Shown piece after piece: positions 1 to 10,880 of a stretch of 64,000 nt of DNA. The notes beneath the pieces were generated by a model. That model was given only the letters and a program-made list of their open reading frames with translations, searched no databases and was not told where the DNA came from. The stretch lies in contig VXAA01000632.1 of NCBI GenBank assembly GCA_013399115.1, positions 188,926 through 252,925 of the forward strand, given 5' to 3'. Positions within the stretch are counted from its first letter, which is position 1. Each line of letters opens with the position of its first letter. The position numbers and the translations under genes are program-made. The DNA comes from Anseranas semipalmata (taxonomy: Eukaryota > Chordata > Aves > Anseriformes > Anseranatidae).

Positions 1-3000
1 CCTCATCTCCTATTCAGGCTGTCACAGCTATAGTCTTTCTTGGTCTGTAAACCCAGGAATATTTCCTTTCTGCCTATGCACTTATTGATACCTCATTCCT
101 GCAATCACTGTTGATGCAATGCAGTTTGTTTGTTTATTTGTTGAGGCAAAAGGGGAATTATCTCTATCTCCCCCCTGTTGCAGGCCAGTGTGCAGCCCTC
201 CCGTGGGGCTTCATGAACCCACTGAGGAAATGAGTCTTCAACTGCAGAACAGCAGAAAGGTTTGGATGACGGGGTACACATTATCCTGTTGGCAGCACAG
301 CCTTGAACAAAAGTTAAATACGATGTTAGGAGGCGCAAGTGGGAGACAAAATAGTTCCAGAGAGGTTGGCAAGGGAAAAAAAGACTCTGAAGAAATAATT
401 ATTCATGAAATAGTCTTGAAAATACAATACTTATCACTGGAATGGCAACTGGCCTATGCTTCCAAGACAACAGATTTAAAGAAAAAAACAATAACTCTAG
501 GTTCATGGAGGGGGTGTTGGGGGAATAGACAGCAGCTTTGTGAAGATAATAGTACAGGGAGGACCGGGTCAGTGAAACTTTGAGCAGAGACCTGACCTCC
601 ACAGAGATTTAAAATGGTAACAAACAGTAGGGCAGCTCTCTGTGGACAAGTTTACGTTAAGCTGAACCTTCTTCCCAAATTATTGTGCAGCTATAAGCAA
701 AGAGACTGCAGTGCAATTTACATTAAGTGGGGAGATGAGATCTTAGAGCCGGCTCAGAAAACAAAGACACTGTGGATCGTTGTAAAATTGGGCTTGGGCC
801 AGGGAAAGTGGCTTAAGACCACTGGTGGGGCTACAGCAAGAAAAAAAATGTATTTTATTTGGACCTGCGCTACTCTGTAGAACCGCATATACCAACCAGA
901 TGAGCAATATTTCTTTGATCCTATCATAATTAATGCATGGTAGAACAGATACACACACTGGTTTTTGTCCTTCAGGAAAGGGGAGAAGACTTGCAGAAAA
1001 GCAGAAACGCCTTTTTTTCTAAGGATGGGTGTCCCATTACGTTACCAGTAAGGTAATGTGGGAATTCAGAACAGGACTGATAGCTATAGGTTAAAGAGTA
1101 AGCACTGCCTCCTGCACCTTGTAAAACATTTTCTATGAAGATATTACTGTTGGTATCCCAACACAAAGACCACGAGCCTACTCCATGACAAAGCCAGCGT
1201 TCATCCAAAATACCTCTCTGACCTGCCATACAAAAACCTCCCCAAAACATCAACTATTCTTTAGTACTATAATAATAAGAAAGTTTCCAGGTTCTTAAAA
1301 AATCTGTGGCAGTTTTCTTCACATATTGAAACTTGTTTCTAGATCCTCATCTATCTCATTTCTGCAATTGGATGCTGAAAGAGGAAAATGATTGCAGCCA
1401 TATTTACAATAAAGTATATGAAAACTAGGCAAAAGTCCTGAAATTTCCATTATAAGATAGTCTATAAACTTGAACTTCATAAAAAAAAGATATATGAAGG
1501 CACTAATAATAATAATAAAAATGTTGTTACAAGATCAATACCATATTACAGAGGTGCTTTTGCTTGTTTTCAGGAGGTCAACATTATTTTTTGATATGCA
1601 TGTACTTAATACCTTGATCGAAATTTATATATTCACATCTTATCTAGCACACCAATTTCCTGTTGCTTTCTTTCTGGTTAAATACCCATTTTATTTTTTC
1701 ATATTATGCAATGCACTTTGGTTAGCATTGATAAATTAATTTTCATTCTTTAAATTTCAAAATTTCCAGCTGTGTGAATTTAACATCAAACGTGAAGAAT
1801 GCCTGTTCTTTATATTTTACCCTCTTGCACTTTTTTACATTACATTAAAAATGTCTCAGCTATGATACTCAATGCTTCTGGTTAATGATAACCAACACTT
1901 CACTGGATTATTACAAAGAATAAATGACAGCATTACAGCACTTGTACAGCCTTTATCACTGGACATGACAGCACTATCCTCCAAACGCAAATATGGGTGG
2001 TTGCGTCTCTGCTATTTTGGTTATTTCCTGAGAAGGAGTCTTTTTGGCTCTACCAGTGCATATTAAGGTGCTATCTGGACAAAATTATCCACTGCCTGAT
2101 GGGTCATGCAAGTCCTGGAAGGCCCTGGATGCAGTTTGTTTAGCAGCTGACCTATTTGCTCTGATTCAGCTAAGTGCATCTCTAAAGGAACCCTTAGGGT
2201 TTACAGTGTCAACAGTCCTGTTTTGTTTGTTTTCCTTCTGAAACCACTATTTGTTTAACAGAAGCAAAATATGAGATCAAAAGGGCACTTAGTTAATTCA
2301 TATCAAATTTTGTCATTTTTCCAAAAAAAGGAAGAGAATTTCAGCAATGTTATCAGGCTTGCATACACCCACTGGAAGATGCAACTAATTCCCATCAAGT
2401 GTATGCCCACAAATTCATTTTAGTCATACTTTCTACCTTCAAACCCAAACACAGAATAGTAACACCACTAATACAAAAAGTAGAAAAGTATTATTACTGA
2501 TGTATGATTTTTTTCCCCCCATTTTGAAAGGATAGGAGCATAGCAGGCAGTTAACCACTTTACAGTTACCTTTAGCTGAATAAACCCTACCTTTATATTT
2601 AGGCATTTCAAATAACATAGTAGAAACAAGAGAAATAGGGAAGGAAAAAAAGTTCTCATCTTAATCCAGAACCTTGAGCTTTGAGAAAAATTTCCTCTCC
2701 CAAGCTGGACACAGTTTTCTTGAACGTACGACACGAGAACAAATTCAGATTGTTCCAATCACTCCATTACATTTAGATAACGTCACAACACGATATTCCA
2801 CATGGCTAACTTTCTGATCTGATTTCCTTTTTAAAATATAATTTAACAGAAAATTTCACACCAGTAAGCGGCTTCAAACTGAATATTTCCAGTCATTTAA
2901 CAAATACATTTCCACTGTCTGGCTTCAAGAGAAAGTTGGAATAAACTTGTAGGGGGATTTTGCATTTTCTTTTCAAACGTGTATGTTCAAATTAAAGTTT

Positions 3001-4610
3001 GATCGCTACCACTTTTCTGTGCATCCTTATGGCTGAATTCAGAGCTAAAATTTATTCCCTTCAAGCCTGTTTTCATATTTTCTCTCCTCATATTTTGTAA
3101 ATGGTTGTGAAAGCTTCATATGATTAATATTTGCAGCAGGAATATTTTAATATATACACCCAGGTGCATACTGGGAAGGATCACTTTCTATCAAACTAGG
3201 GGAACAAAACTCCTGCTACAAGCACAAATACTAACTCCCTGATGTGAGCTGGTAACTAAAATGGGTCAAGAAACCTGTTATGGTCAAAGTACTCCAAAGA
3301 ACTGATTTTCAAATAACGTTACTGACGTGTAAATGAGTGAAAACAGGAAAGGAATTAAAAAATGAATAAATAATGCAAATACGCTATGAAAGAAACATAC
3401 CAATAGCGTAATTTAGAAAGTGTCACAGAAAAGACAGTCTTAATACCGCAATTCTTACAGACTTTTAGATATTTAGAAGTGTAAATAGATGGGAATCCTG
3501 GCAGTGATAACTGTTGCCCAAGTCTCACATGTTAATTTGCAAGGTGAAATCTCACTGCACCTATAGACACCAACATAAGTCCAGTGGAAAGGAAAACTCC
3601 AGGAGCTTTTGAAGCGTTCCTTTGTCATCTGTTCACTAAGGTGAAGATGTGCTGTTCCAAATGTGACAAACCAGATTTTGTTTAGCCTTCAGCCCAATGT
3701 CCACATCTTGAGATTACCTTTAACGGTCTGAAGTCCTTGTTTGTTTGCTTACTTATAGCTGTACAGCCCCCATATTCATGCCTTTGGCAATCTCTCATCT
3801 TTTTTCCCTAATTCTGTCATCTTTGACATTTTTTTCTGACTTTTCTTGGCCAGCGTAGACCATCCTAAGGCCTACAAAAGTTGATTACCTTTTCTACACT
3901 CCCTCCGGCAGCTCCCTGGCAGTCTTTCTGTCTTTCTCCTTCTTTGTGCAGGGAGGAGTCCATTTACTCTGTGCTTGTGCAGAACCTACCACAGGAGGGA
4001 CATGGGCTGGGACCTAGGCACTGGAGGGCTATGCGCACACCCCAGGGGCTGTTGGAGGCATTGCATTGCCAATTGACCACGCCTTCCACAAGGAAAGCTA
4101 TGCCCAAACAAGCAAATATATTACAGGATTACTTTAACGAAATTCAACTGAATATCTGTGTATGATTATTACGTTTCATGAAGTATCCTCTTTCTTTTTT
4201 CATTGTTTTTCCTCCAAGGAATATTTTATATGGGCCAAAAAGGAAAGATGAAGCAAGTCTCAGAAACCAAGGAGTTTGAATTTGCAGTCCCATTAATGGC
4301 CAAGAAAACAGAAGTGCAGATGTTTCTGGCACTTAAATGTCCTTTGGTGTTTCCTAATTCTCCTGATCTGGTATTGCTCTATAAACTTGCTTAGAAGTTC
4401 AAAGTTTCTTCAAGTCCTCCTTCTCAAAAGGCTCTTCTAAGCAATGAAAGGAAAAAAATATGTCCTTTATGTCAGCAACAACAAAGTGTGGCCATCAAGT
4501 ACTATCACTGAAAAACCATTCATGATTACTAAAAAAATAAATAAATAAAATTCCATAACCACTATAGAAAAGCATCATTTTGAAGCTGGAGAAAAAAAAA
4601 AAAGGAAGTA
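1..4610. other. Unannotated AT-rich non-coding DNA
   Basis: I see no exon, RNA gene or recognisable transposon in this stretch. Open frames on both strands are short and low in complexity, for example lysine- and isoleucine-rich frames through the AT-rich part near 1470-1740. Short homopolymer runs are common. Nothing resembles a CpG island or a core promoter. It could be intergenic or intronic; the sequence alone does not decide. Confidence 0.6.
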
Positions 4611-4690
4611 AATTATTGTGAAGAAAATAAATTATATTATAAATCATATAAATTATAAATTAAATATTAATTAATAAATATTATTTCAGA
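4611..4690. repeat. AT-rich low-complexity tract
   Basis: About 80 bases are almost pure A and T, built from repeated AAATTA, TTATAA and TTAATTAAT words. This is low-complexity DNA and not an array with a fixed unit. Confidence 0.75.
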
Positions 4691-4993
4691 TGAAAATATT
4701 CACACTCCTTTCACATTAAGGCAGGTCTTGAGAAATGAGATGTTACACTTTTTTGTGTTACTTCAGAATATGCCAATATGCTACCTGCCATGCTATCCTG
4801 TAAGTGAAAAGCATGAATTAACATCCATTGTTTAAAACGTCACTCAATTGAAACATATTTTGAATAAATTTGCTTTTGAATTTGTGTCTGTTTACTGGCC
4901 AGCACCTGTGCTTAGCACTTACTTGCCAGCTGCTGGTAAATACAGAATTTGAGTAGCCAGGCAAAGAAAGGCAAATAAATATGAGTCCACATT

Positions 4994-5011
4994 AAAAAAA
5001 AAAAAAAAAAA
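4994..5011 (+). repeat. Poly(A) run (18 A)
   Basis: An uninterrupted run of 18 A. It could be the tail of a decayed retroposed sequence, but the DNA upstream is not recognisable as a family, so I list it only as a homopolymer. Confidence 0.85.
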
Positions 5012-5216
5012 GTGGAAGAAGTTATGAGCACACTGCATTTCTCAAAGATCTGTTTTGGGGATATGACTATGCATTTCCTCACCCTAGGCTGACTGAACTT
5101 TTGTTTTGATTTTGTTGTTGTTCAGTGGATGGTTGGCCTAGTGAACTACAGGAATTTGTCCATTCTGTCACTGACCAGTGAAAGATCAAATGCCTTGCTT
5201 TTTACTCTGCATCAGG

Positions 5217-5262
5217 GTTTTTTTGTTGTTTGTTTTTGTTTTTTTTGTTTTATTTTTGTCAG
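5217..5262 (+). repeat. T/TG-rich low-complexity tract
   Basis: Runs of four to eight T are separated by single G residues, giving an imperfect TTTTG/TTTG pattern on the plus strand. It has no coding or obvious regulatory reading. Confidence 0.7.
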
Positions 5263-5454
5263 AAATATTACATAGAAACATCTCCTTTCTCTGGTCATAG
5301 AAGCCTGAAAACACCTATAATTTTTAGCTACCAAACCTGTGTCCAGCACTGAAGCAACATTTGTGTTTTGCGATGCTTAGTTGCAGCTGAACATCTGCAC
5401 TGTTATTTCTTGGCCCATATTCATAGTGACCTTTGAGTTAGTGCGATTCAGAAA

Positions 5455-5518
5455 GCCAAATGATACCCAACGTTTTCCTGTGAATTGCCAAATGATTCCC
5501 AACGTTTTTCTGTGAGTC
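5455..5518 (+). repeat. Tandem duplication of a 32-bp unit
   Basis: Two head-to-tail copies of a 32-bp unit abut at 5486/5487. Both begin GCCAAATGAT and contain CCCAACGTTTT, then CTGTGA. They differ at only a few positions (ATACCC versus ATTCCC, TTCC versus TTTC, and the last bases). Each copy keeps the CpG in AACGTT, which suggests the duplication is fairly recent. The sequence before and after does not continue the pattern. Confidence 0.85.
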
Positions 5519-6295
5519 ACCAAAAGTCCCTGTCAAGAAGCAAAGAGCGAATGCACCCAGTGTGACACTTAGGGTACCAGGTGAGTATCGCTGCTCTGCT
5601 AGAAGTGTCAAGAGACATCCACCGGTTCATAAATCAACAAAAACTGTGTGAGCTGAGAGGGCTTTGTTCATTTTGCATGTTTCTGGAAGCCATGGGGATA
5701 CCACAGGTGCTAGATGCAAAGTTTTCTTGGTGAGGATTGAAGGCTTGGGTACAAAATGCTTCTTCACATCAACCAGCCACATCAGTGGCCTGCAAAAGTA
5801 GTCTTCCAGAAGTGCCTCCTCATTAGTTTGACATATTTCCTTTTTAACCCTATTATCAAATGCTTGCTGCAAGGTGAGCCTTAAAAGCAGAATTAACGGA
5901 GCCCTCACAAGCTCTTTTCATTATTTTCTCATACGCCCAGTTTTACTTCCCTGTATTGAAAAGTTTGAAGGCTCCTCAGTCTAATGAGCATTAAAATCTC
6001 AGGAGTATTTCTGTCTGTGCACTTACAGAGTTCACTTCTCTTTAATCCTGGTGCCTCATTAGTTACTTCTATAAAGCAAAGGCCAAAGGATTGAGTTTTA
6101 TGAACACAAGCATGAGCTCCGAGAACACTAACTTCAGAGCACGTGGCAAAACTGGGGGTGAGGTGCTTTCACTGGAGACACCAACTGTCCCACGCCAAAA
6201 GCTCAGTTATGCACAAGTTAAAACATCTGTGACCTATTTGAAGATACACATCTAATGAACGATACCTGAGGTGTGAACTGGAGTAGATTCGCTCG
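5519..6295. other. Unannotated non-coding DNA
   Basis: There is no recognisable gene or repeat family here. A minus-strand frame of about 93 codons lies at 5627-5908, but it has no domain that I recognise and is most likely chance. Confidence 0.5.
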
Positions 6296-6345
6296 CTACA
6301 TTAGTGCAGCTCCCATTAGTTTTAATGGGACTTACGTGAACAATT
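6296..6345. repeat. Old palindromic interspersed-repeat relic
   Basis: The core is an inverted repeat: TCCCATTA at 6311-6318 and TAATGGGA at 6323-6330, with a 4-base loop. It sits in the context AGTGCAGC on the left and CTTACGTGAAC on the right. The pattern of a CTCCCATT/AATGGGA palindrome flanked by a TGCA word and a TTAC word resembles a short repeat I associate with turtle, crocodile and bird genomes. I cannot name the family with certainty, and chance is possible for such a short element. Confidence 0.4.
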
Positions 6346-6739
6346 GTCCTCTCACAGCAGGAATATGCTAGCACCTTTAAATACCCATTATACTCAAAAT
6401 TTGTTTTTAACTTGTTTTGTTAATTTAAAATATATCTAATCATATATTTATCCTAATATCAGATCCTCAGGCAAAAGCTTGTTGTAGGAAATTGGTACAC
6501 ATAGCTTGTACTTAAAAAAAAACGTGACTTCATCCTTGCTTTTATAGGCCCTCTAGATTCAAAGGAATAGCCCCTGGAAATAGTAACTGCTGTGATATGC
6601 TTATGGCTCCATTTACAGACTTTCTTATAGGTTCATAAATGGAGACTAGGAGGAGGAGGGAAAGGAATAAAATTTAATAACTGAATAAAAATGTAAATAA
6701 AGATTTGCCTAAAATTACTTGTCCAAGAAATAATTCTCC

Positions 6740-7010
6740 CTCCCCCTTAAGCTAATACTTTGATAAGCTCTGAACAGTGATCCTGATTTGGAGCGTGACC
6801 TTTGAAAATGCTCTCCAGCTTGATTAAAGATGTATTAAATTTGTTTAAATAAACCTCGTTGTAATGGCACATCATTTGTAAGAAGCTATTAGGGGGCTGG
6901 AAACTGTGCTGCTGTATTTGCATGAAAATGTGCCCTGCTCGAATTGAGGATCTCTTCTGAATTAACCGCAAAGGAAAAGTGACACTTTCATAATTTTTTT
7001 TGACAAAAGA
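6740..7010. promoter_or_regulatory. Candidate conserved non-coding element
   Basis: This block has balanced, non-repetitive composition unlike the simple AT-rich DNA around it. It holds a perfect POU octamer ATTTGCAT at 6916-6923 and a RUNX-type AACCGCA at 6964-6970. Such motifs are short and can occur by chance. Conservation has not been measured, so the call rests on composition and motif content only. A minus-strand frame of about 93 codons overlaps it but looks non-coding. Confidence 0.3.
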
Positions 7011-7830
7011 AAAAAAAGAAACTTGCAAAACTTTATGCTAAGCTCCATGAGAAAGGACTTAACTGCACGTCAAGAACAGGGCTGTGTACAAAACACACAC
7101 ACTTCTCCAAATCATTTTCCTCTCTTTTTTGTCAAGGTTTGCTTGACTAAAATTTCTTTCTTTTTGCTTGCTTCCCCTTTTTTTACCCTGCAAAATATCT
7201 TTGAAAATAATAAAAAAAAATACAATAAGAATTCTTTTTCCAGCATGGTTTTTCAGCTATGATTGTGAGAAAAGCAGTCCTATGTTAACGACAGAAAAAA
7301 TTAGTAACACAAAAACTTGAGAGACTGGTTGACATTGGTTATATTAAAAAATAACTTTGTCCTTTGAGCAGGGTTTCACTAAGATTTTGCAACAGTTAGG
7401 GAAAGGGAAAATATAAGGTTGGGTACCATGGAATTTATGTGATTAGACAGAAAGGTGGAGGAATAGATAGATCCCATTCCTGTTTGAAGCATATAGATTG
7501 CCAAATGTACTTTAATTTCTTCCAATAGCTCCCAACTGAGTGAGTAACTGCTATGCTAATGAAAAAGTCTCTCTCCCTTAAATCAAATTTTAAATTAAAA
7601 CCTTTCCCATTTCCCAGCTAAAGCCAAGGCTCTGGGATATGCATGTACTCCAGAGCCCAGAGTCTTTCTTTGTGCTTCTTGTTCCTCACCACCTATTTGA
7701 AATATCAGCCCTCTATAGCCATCCCGGCTCTTGCGTCCTTCACCTTAGGTTTGATGGCAGCTACATAAGGCAATGTGGATTCATTTGCACATGGTGCTCG
7801 GTGTTGTGAGTGCTCAGAGAGCCCGTGCCA

Positions 7831-7849
7831 CCCCCCCACCTCCCACCCC
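7831..7849 (-). other. Putative G-quadruplex motif on the minus strand
   Basis: On the plus strand the C runs are 7831-7837, 7839-7840, 7842-7844 and 7846-7849. The minus strand can therefore supply four runs of three G with loops of 1 to 4 bases, because the seven-base run can give two G3 blocks split by one base. This satisfies the usual G3+N1-7 rule. Nothing nearby identifies it as a promoter. Confidence 0.55.
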
Positions 7850-8034
7850 AAACTACAAGCTTGCACTTTAGAGGATGAGGACTTCTTCTGAAGTAATAAG
7901 TTATGTACTTTTATTTTCCTAGTTCTTGTTTTTGTTTAACGTCAGAGCTCTTATTCTCAAACCTTACTCCAAAACCACAAGGGAAAAAATGTGCAAAATC
8001 ATGTGGTTCTCAGTAAATTACAAGAGTCAGCAGC

Positions 8035-8049
8035 ATTGCGTGATGCAAT
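8035..8049 (+). promoter_or_regulatory. C/EBP-ATF composite-like motif
   Basis: ATTGCG is followed directly by TGATGCAAT (8041-8049). The second part equals the reverse complement of ATTGCATCA, the core known for amino-acid response elements bound by ATF4 and C/EBP factors. The whole is a near-palindrome of C/EBP half-sites. No promoter can be seen beside it, so function is uncertain. Confidence 0.3.
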
Positions 8050-8140
8050 AGGCTATCGGTACGGGCAATTTGCAGAGCAAGGAACATCTGCCCTTCAAAG
8101 GTAGAACAATGTTTAAAGAATGATATTCTGAGCAATTATC

Positions 8141-8602
8141 ATTGAATCATCTAGGTTGGAAGAGGCCCTTAAGATCATCAAATCCAACTATCCATTTAAC
8201 ACTACCAAGTCCACCATTAAATGACATCCCTAAGCACCACATCCACATCTAACTTAAGTATGTCCAGGGATGGATACTCCATCACTTCCCTGGGCAGCCT
8301 GTTCCAGTGCCTAACCACCCTTTCCAGGAAGAAATTCTTCCTGATATCTAGTCTAAACCTCTCCTGGTGCAACGTGAGTCTATTTCCTCATGTTCTATCA
8401 CTTGTCACCTGAGAAAAGAGACTGACACCCACCTTGTTACAACCTCCTTCCAGGTAGTTGTAGAGAGTGATGAGGTCTCCCCTCAGCCTTATCCTCTCCA
8501 GATAAAACAATCCCTGTTTCCTCAGCTGCTCCTCATACTTTTTGTTTTCTAATCCCTTCATCAGCTTTGTTGCTCTTCTCTTCTCCAGCATTATGTCTGT
8601 TT
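8141..8602 (-). mobile_element. CR1 LINE, 5'-truncated 3' portion
   Basis: Read on the minus strand, this is the 3' end of a chicken-repeat-1 (CR1) non-LTR retrotransposon. The 3' terminus lies at the low-coordinate end, where the plus strand reads AATCATCTAGGTTGGAAGAG. This is the complement of the CR1 terminal consensus that contains CTCTTCCAACCT and GATGATT. Further in, GGGCAGCCTGTTCCAGTGC and CTCAGCCTTATCCTCTCCAG match familiar internal CR1 words. Similarity fades near 8600, so about 460 bp remain. This is usual for CR1, which is mostly copied incompletely from the 3' end. No reverse-transcriptase domain is included, and open frames across it (for example 8388-8630 minus) are not host genes. 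Confidence 0.93.
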
Positions 8603-9935
8603 GCAGCCATTCCCCTCTTTCTCTCCACAATCACTATTGAAATCTAGAGTGAAAAAATAAGCTTTGCAGATTCTACCGGTAGATTAATTCATGTCACCCA
8701 ATAACAACCACATGCACCAGCACAGTGCGTGCAGGTGAGCTTGGACACCATTCAATGGGAACTCACGTAATTGGCAGAAATCCTTAAAAGTTTTAACAAA
8801 ATGCTTACCAAATGAGTATTGAACCAGAACTAAAGAAAGACTTAGTATTAGCAAAAAAAAAAAATAAAAAATCATCAACTCACATTAAAGAAACAGTCAA
8901 ATTGTGTAGTAACTCTGATGTTCATGAAACACCTTTAAGAAAGACAAATTAACATCAGACAGCTTTAAGACATAAGAAATGCCCATTTACTGGATGATAA
9001 TAGAAGAATGTACCCACTAATTTTTTATTTAGTAGACAGTTTAGGCTCTAAAAGATTACTTGGTGGCTGAGTTTCCCAGGCCAGTTCAAGGACACGTTAT
9101 TATTTTTCTTTCTGGCTGACTCTTTCTAAAACACGGCAAGAAGAATCACTTACGTTATTCTAAGGTCTACTTCTGCCACATTCCTGTATATTTATTTTCT
9201 GCATTAAGCTGTCATGGTCTTCTAAATCTATCTGCTTATGGGACTTATGCTAACCACCCATCTCTGAATTCTATAAACCTCTCTTATACACAACTCTGTG
9301 GTCCTCATGGATTGAGGTGAGGGCTTGACCCCTTGGTGAGGGCTCTGGAGCTCCAGCCACAACATTCTTGTGCACAATGTAGGGAACAGAGCCACCACCT
9401 GGCAGCTGCCTGTACGAGAACTGTCACCCCCTGCCCTGGTTCATGGGGCTCTATCCTCAGAGGATGCAGACATGGGAACTGAGTGACCAGTGTGGGGCTG
9501 ACACCCGAGCCCTGGGCAGCTCAGGCCAGCCCAGAACAAAGCAGCAGGAATGCTGGAAAGGAGAGGAAATTTAGATGGTACAGAGAGTCTCCAAGGATCA
9601 CATCTTTTAATCTACATCCCTGCAGCCAGCCTAAACCCTGTCTTAGACAGACAAGTAAGTAACTTCTTATCTGGGGGACTGGCAATCCCCTCTCAATTGC
9701 AAAGTACAAACCCATTAAAAAAGAAAAAAAGTCTACGTGGCTGCAATGAGCTGCTGCCAAATGAAGGAGCCCAGTTTTCTTAAAGTCAGTGCCATCTTCC
9801 CACGTTAAAGAACCACATCATCATCTTCTGACATGTTCTCTCTTTTTGGTCTTAATTTACCATTCTAAATTGAGATACTAGAGCAGGTGGAGGCAACCCA
9901 GCTCCAGGCTAATTTGTTCATCATGCACGTTACAA
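8603..9935. other. Unannotated DNA with a GC-richer part
   Basis: There is no recognisable gene. The part from about 9300 to 9560 is richer in G and C than its surroundings, with words such as CTGGCAGCTGCCTG and GGGCAGCTCAGGCC. I could not match it to a transposon family or exon. Overlapping frames of 77-79 codons lie on both strands at 9521-9783, which is typical of chance frames. Confidence 0.5.
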
Positions 9936-10880
9936 TAATTTTCATTCTGGATTTCGATTAGGTCAGTATGGAGACTGCCTTGGTCAGAGTCTGTAATGAT
10001 CTGCTTATTAACTCTGTTGCAGGGTCCTTGACTGTACTCATGTTATTAGAGATTGCAGCTGCCTTCAGTTCTGTGAACCGTGCAGTTTTATTGGACTGTC
10101 TAATGTCCTGTGCTGGACTAAGTACTTGGTTTCTGTCCTATCTGGCGCCAGGATTTCACTTTGTTCTTTTAGCATACCTCCAGCCACACTGAAATTGTTT
10201 GTGTTATTCTGCTAGGGTTTATTCCAGTTCCACCAGTACTTACTAGATACTGTGATTCCTACCACAGCACCATTAGGCAGGATGAGGTTGTTTTTTTTCT
10301 TTTTTTCTTCTCTGAACAGATAATATATTTATACTTTTTCCATCAAATTCTGGTACAGCAATCTAGTTTTCAAGTGGTTTGAAATTTAGGCTCGGGAAAT
10401 TTTTATTAGGGCTTGACCAAATCCAGAGGACAATAGATCACCAGTGATTGGCAACACAAAAATATGGTTGTGACAAGGGGCAATACTCCTTATTTTCCAT
10501 TACAATATATATTTAATAGAATATTTTAGTAAATCTGGAATCATTTTTGACACTAGACTTTCCATATCTGAGCAAGATACTAGCATTTTCAGTATTTCCT
10601 TATCTAAGCAGTGTTTCCAGAAAAAGACATTTTCTTGCTTAACTGTCAGATTCTTTTTAATGTTTTTATTACAACAAGATTTGATTACTGCAATGCATTT
10701 TTCTGCTCATCTTCCTCTTGTTAGAGTTAGTTCCTTTCAGTGGTTCAGCAAAACTTCTGCCATTGCCTAGAATTGCTGATGATAAAAATCCTGTTTTCTA
10801 TTCTTTGCATTATTCTTTGAACTGCTTCCCTGTTTGTTGATATGTAACCCTTAAATGGTTTGATTTTTAAGAATGAAACT
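9936..10880 (+). pseudogene. Ancient L2-like LINE reverse-transcriptase fossil
   Basis: A decayed reverse-transcriptase (RT) gene of a non-LTR retrotransposon lies here, probably of the L2 clade. Motifs occur in the expected order. SGFRLGQ is at 9946-9966. After a frame break comes ETALVRVCNDLL (from 9971), corresponding to the family's GFRPGHSTETAL...NDLL. LLEIAAAF at 10043-10066 corresponds to LLDLSAAFD, with Glu (GAG, 10049-10051) where the catalytic Asp is expected. WFLSYL is near 10127. VILLGFIPVP at 10203-10232 is the degraded PQGS.LGP motif. A remnant of the YADD box (ACAGATAAT) is at 10316-10324. SGIIFDTRLS is at 10534-10563, TRFDYCNA at 10674-10697 and SLNCFPVC at 10814-10837, the last matching LHWLPV. 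Several frameshifts, stops and a T-rich insertion near 10290-10310 show that it is dead. Only the segment 9968-10192 still reads as one open frame. The boundaries are approximate. CR1 or another clade of the same superfamily is the alternative. Confidence 0.82.

Larger units (their letters stand above)
7011..8140. other. Unannotated DNA with T-rich and C-rich tracts
   Basis: No gene is visible. The stretch holds A- and T-runs near 7180-7220, a C-rich tract at 7831-7849 and a short composite motif at 8035-8049, both listed separately. An ATGCTAAT word lies at 7553-7560. The DNA just upstream of 8141 is not recognisably part of the CR1 copy. Confidence 0.5.
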
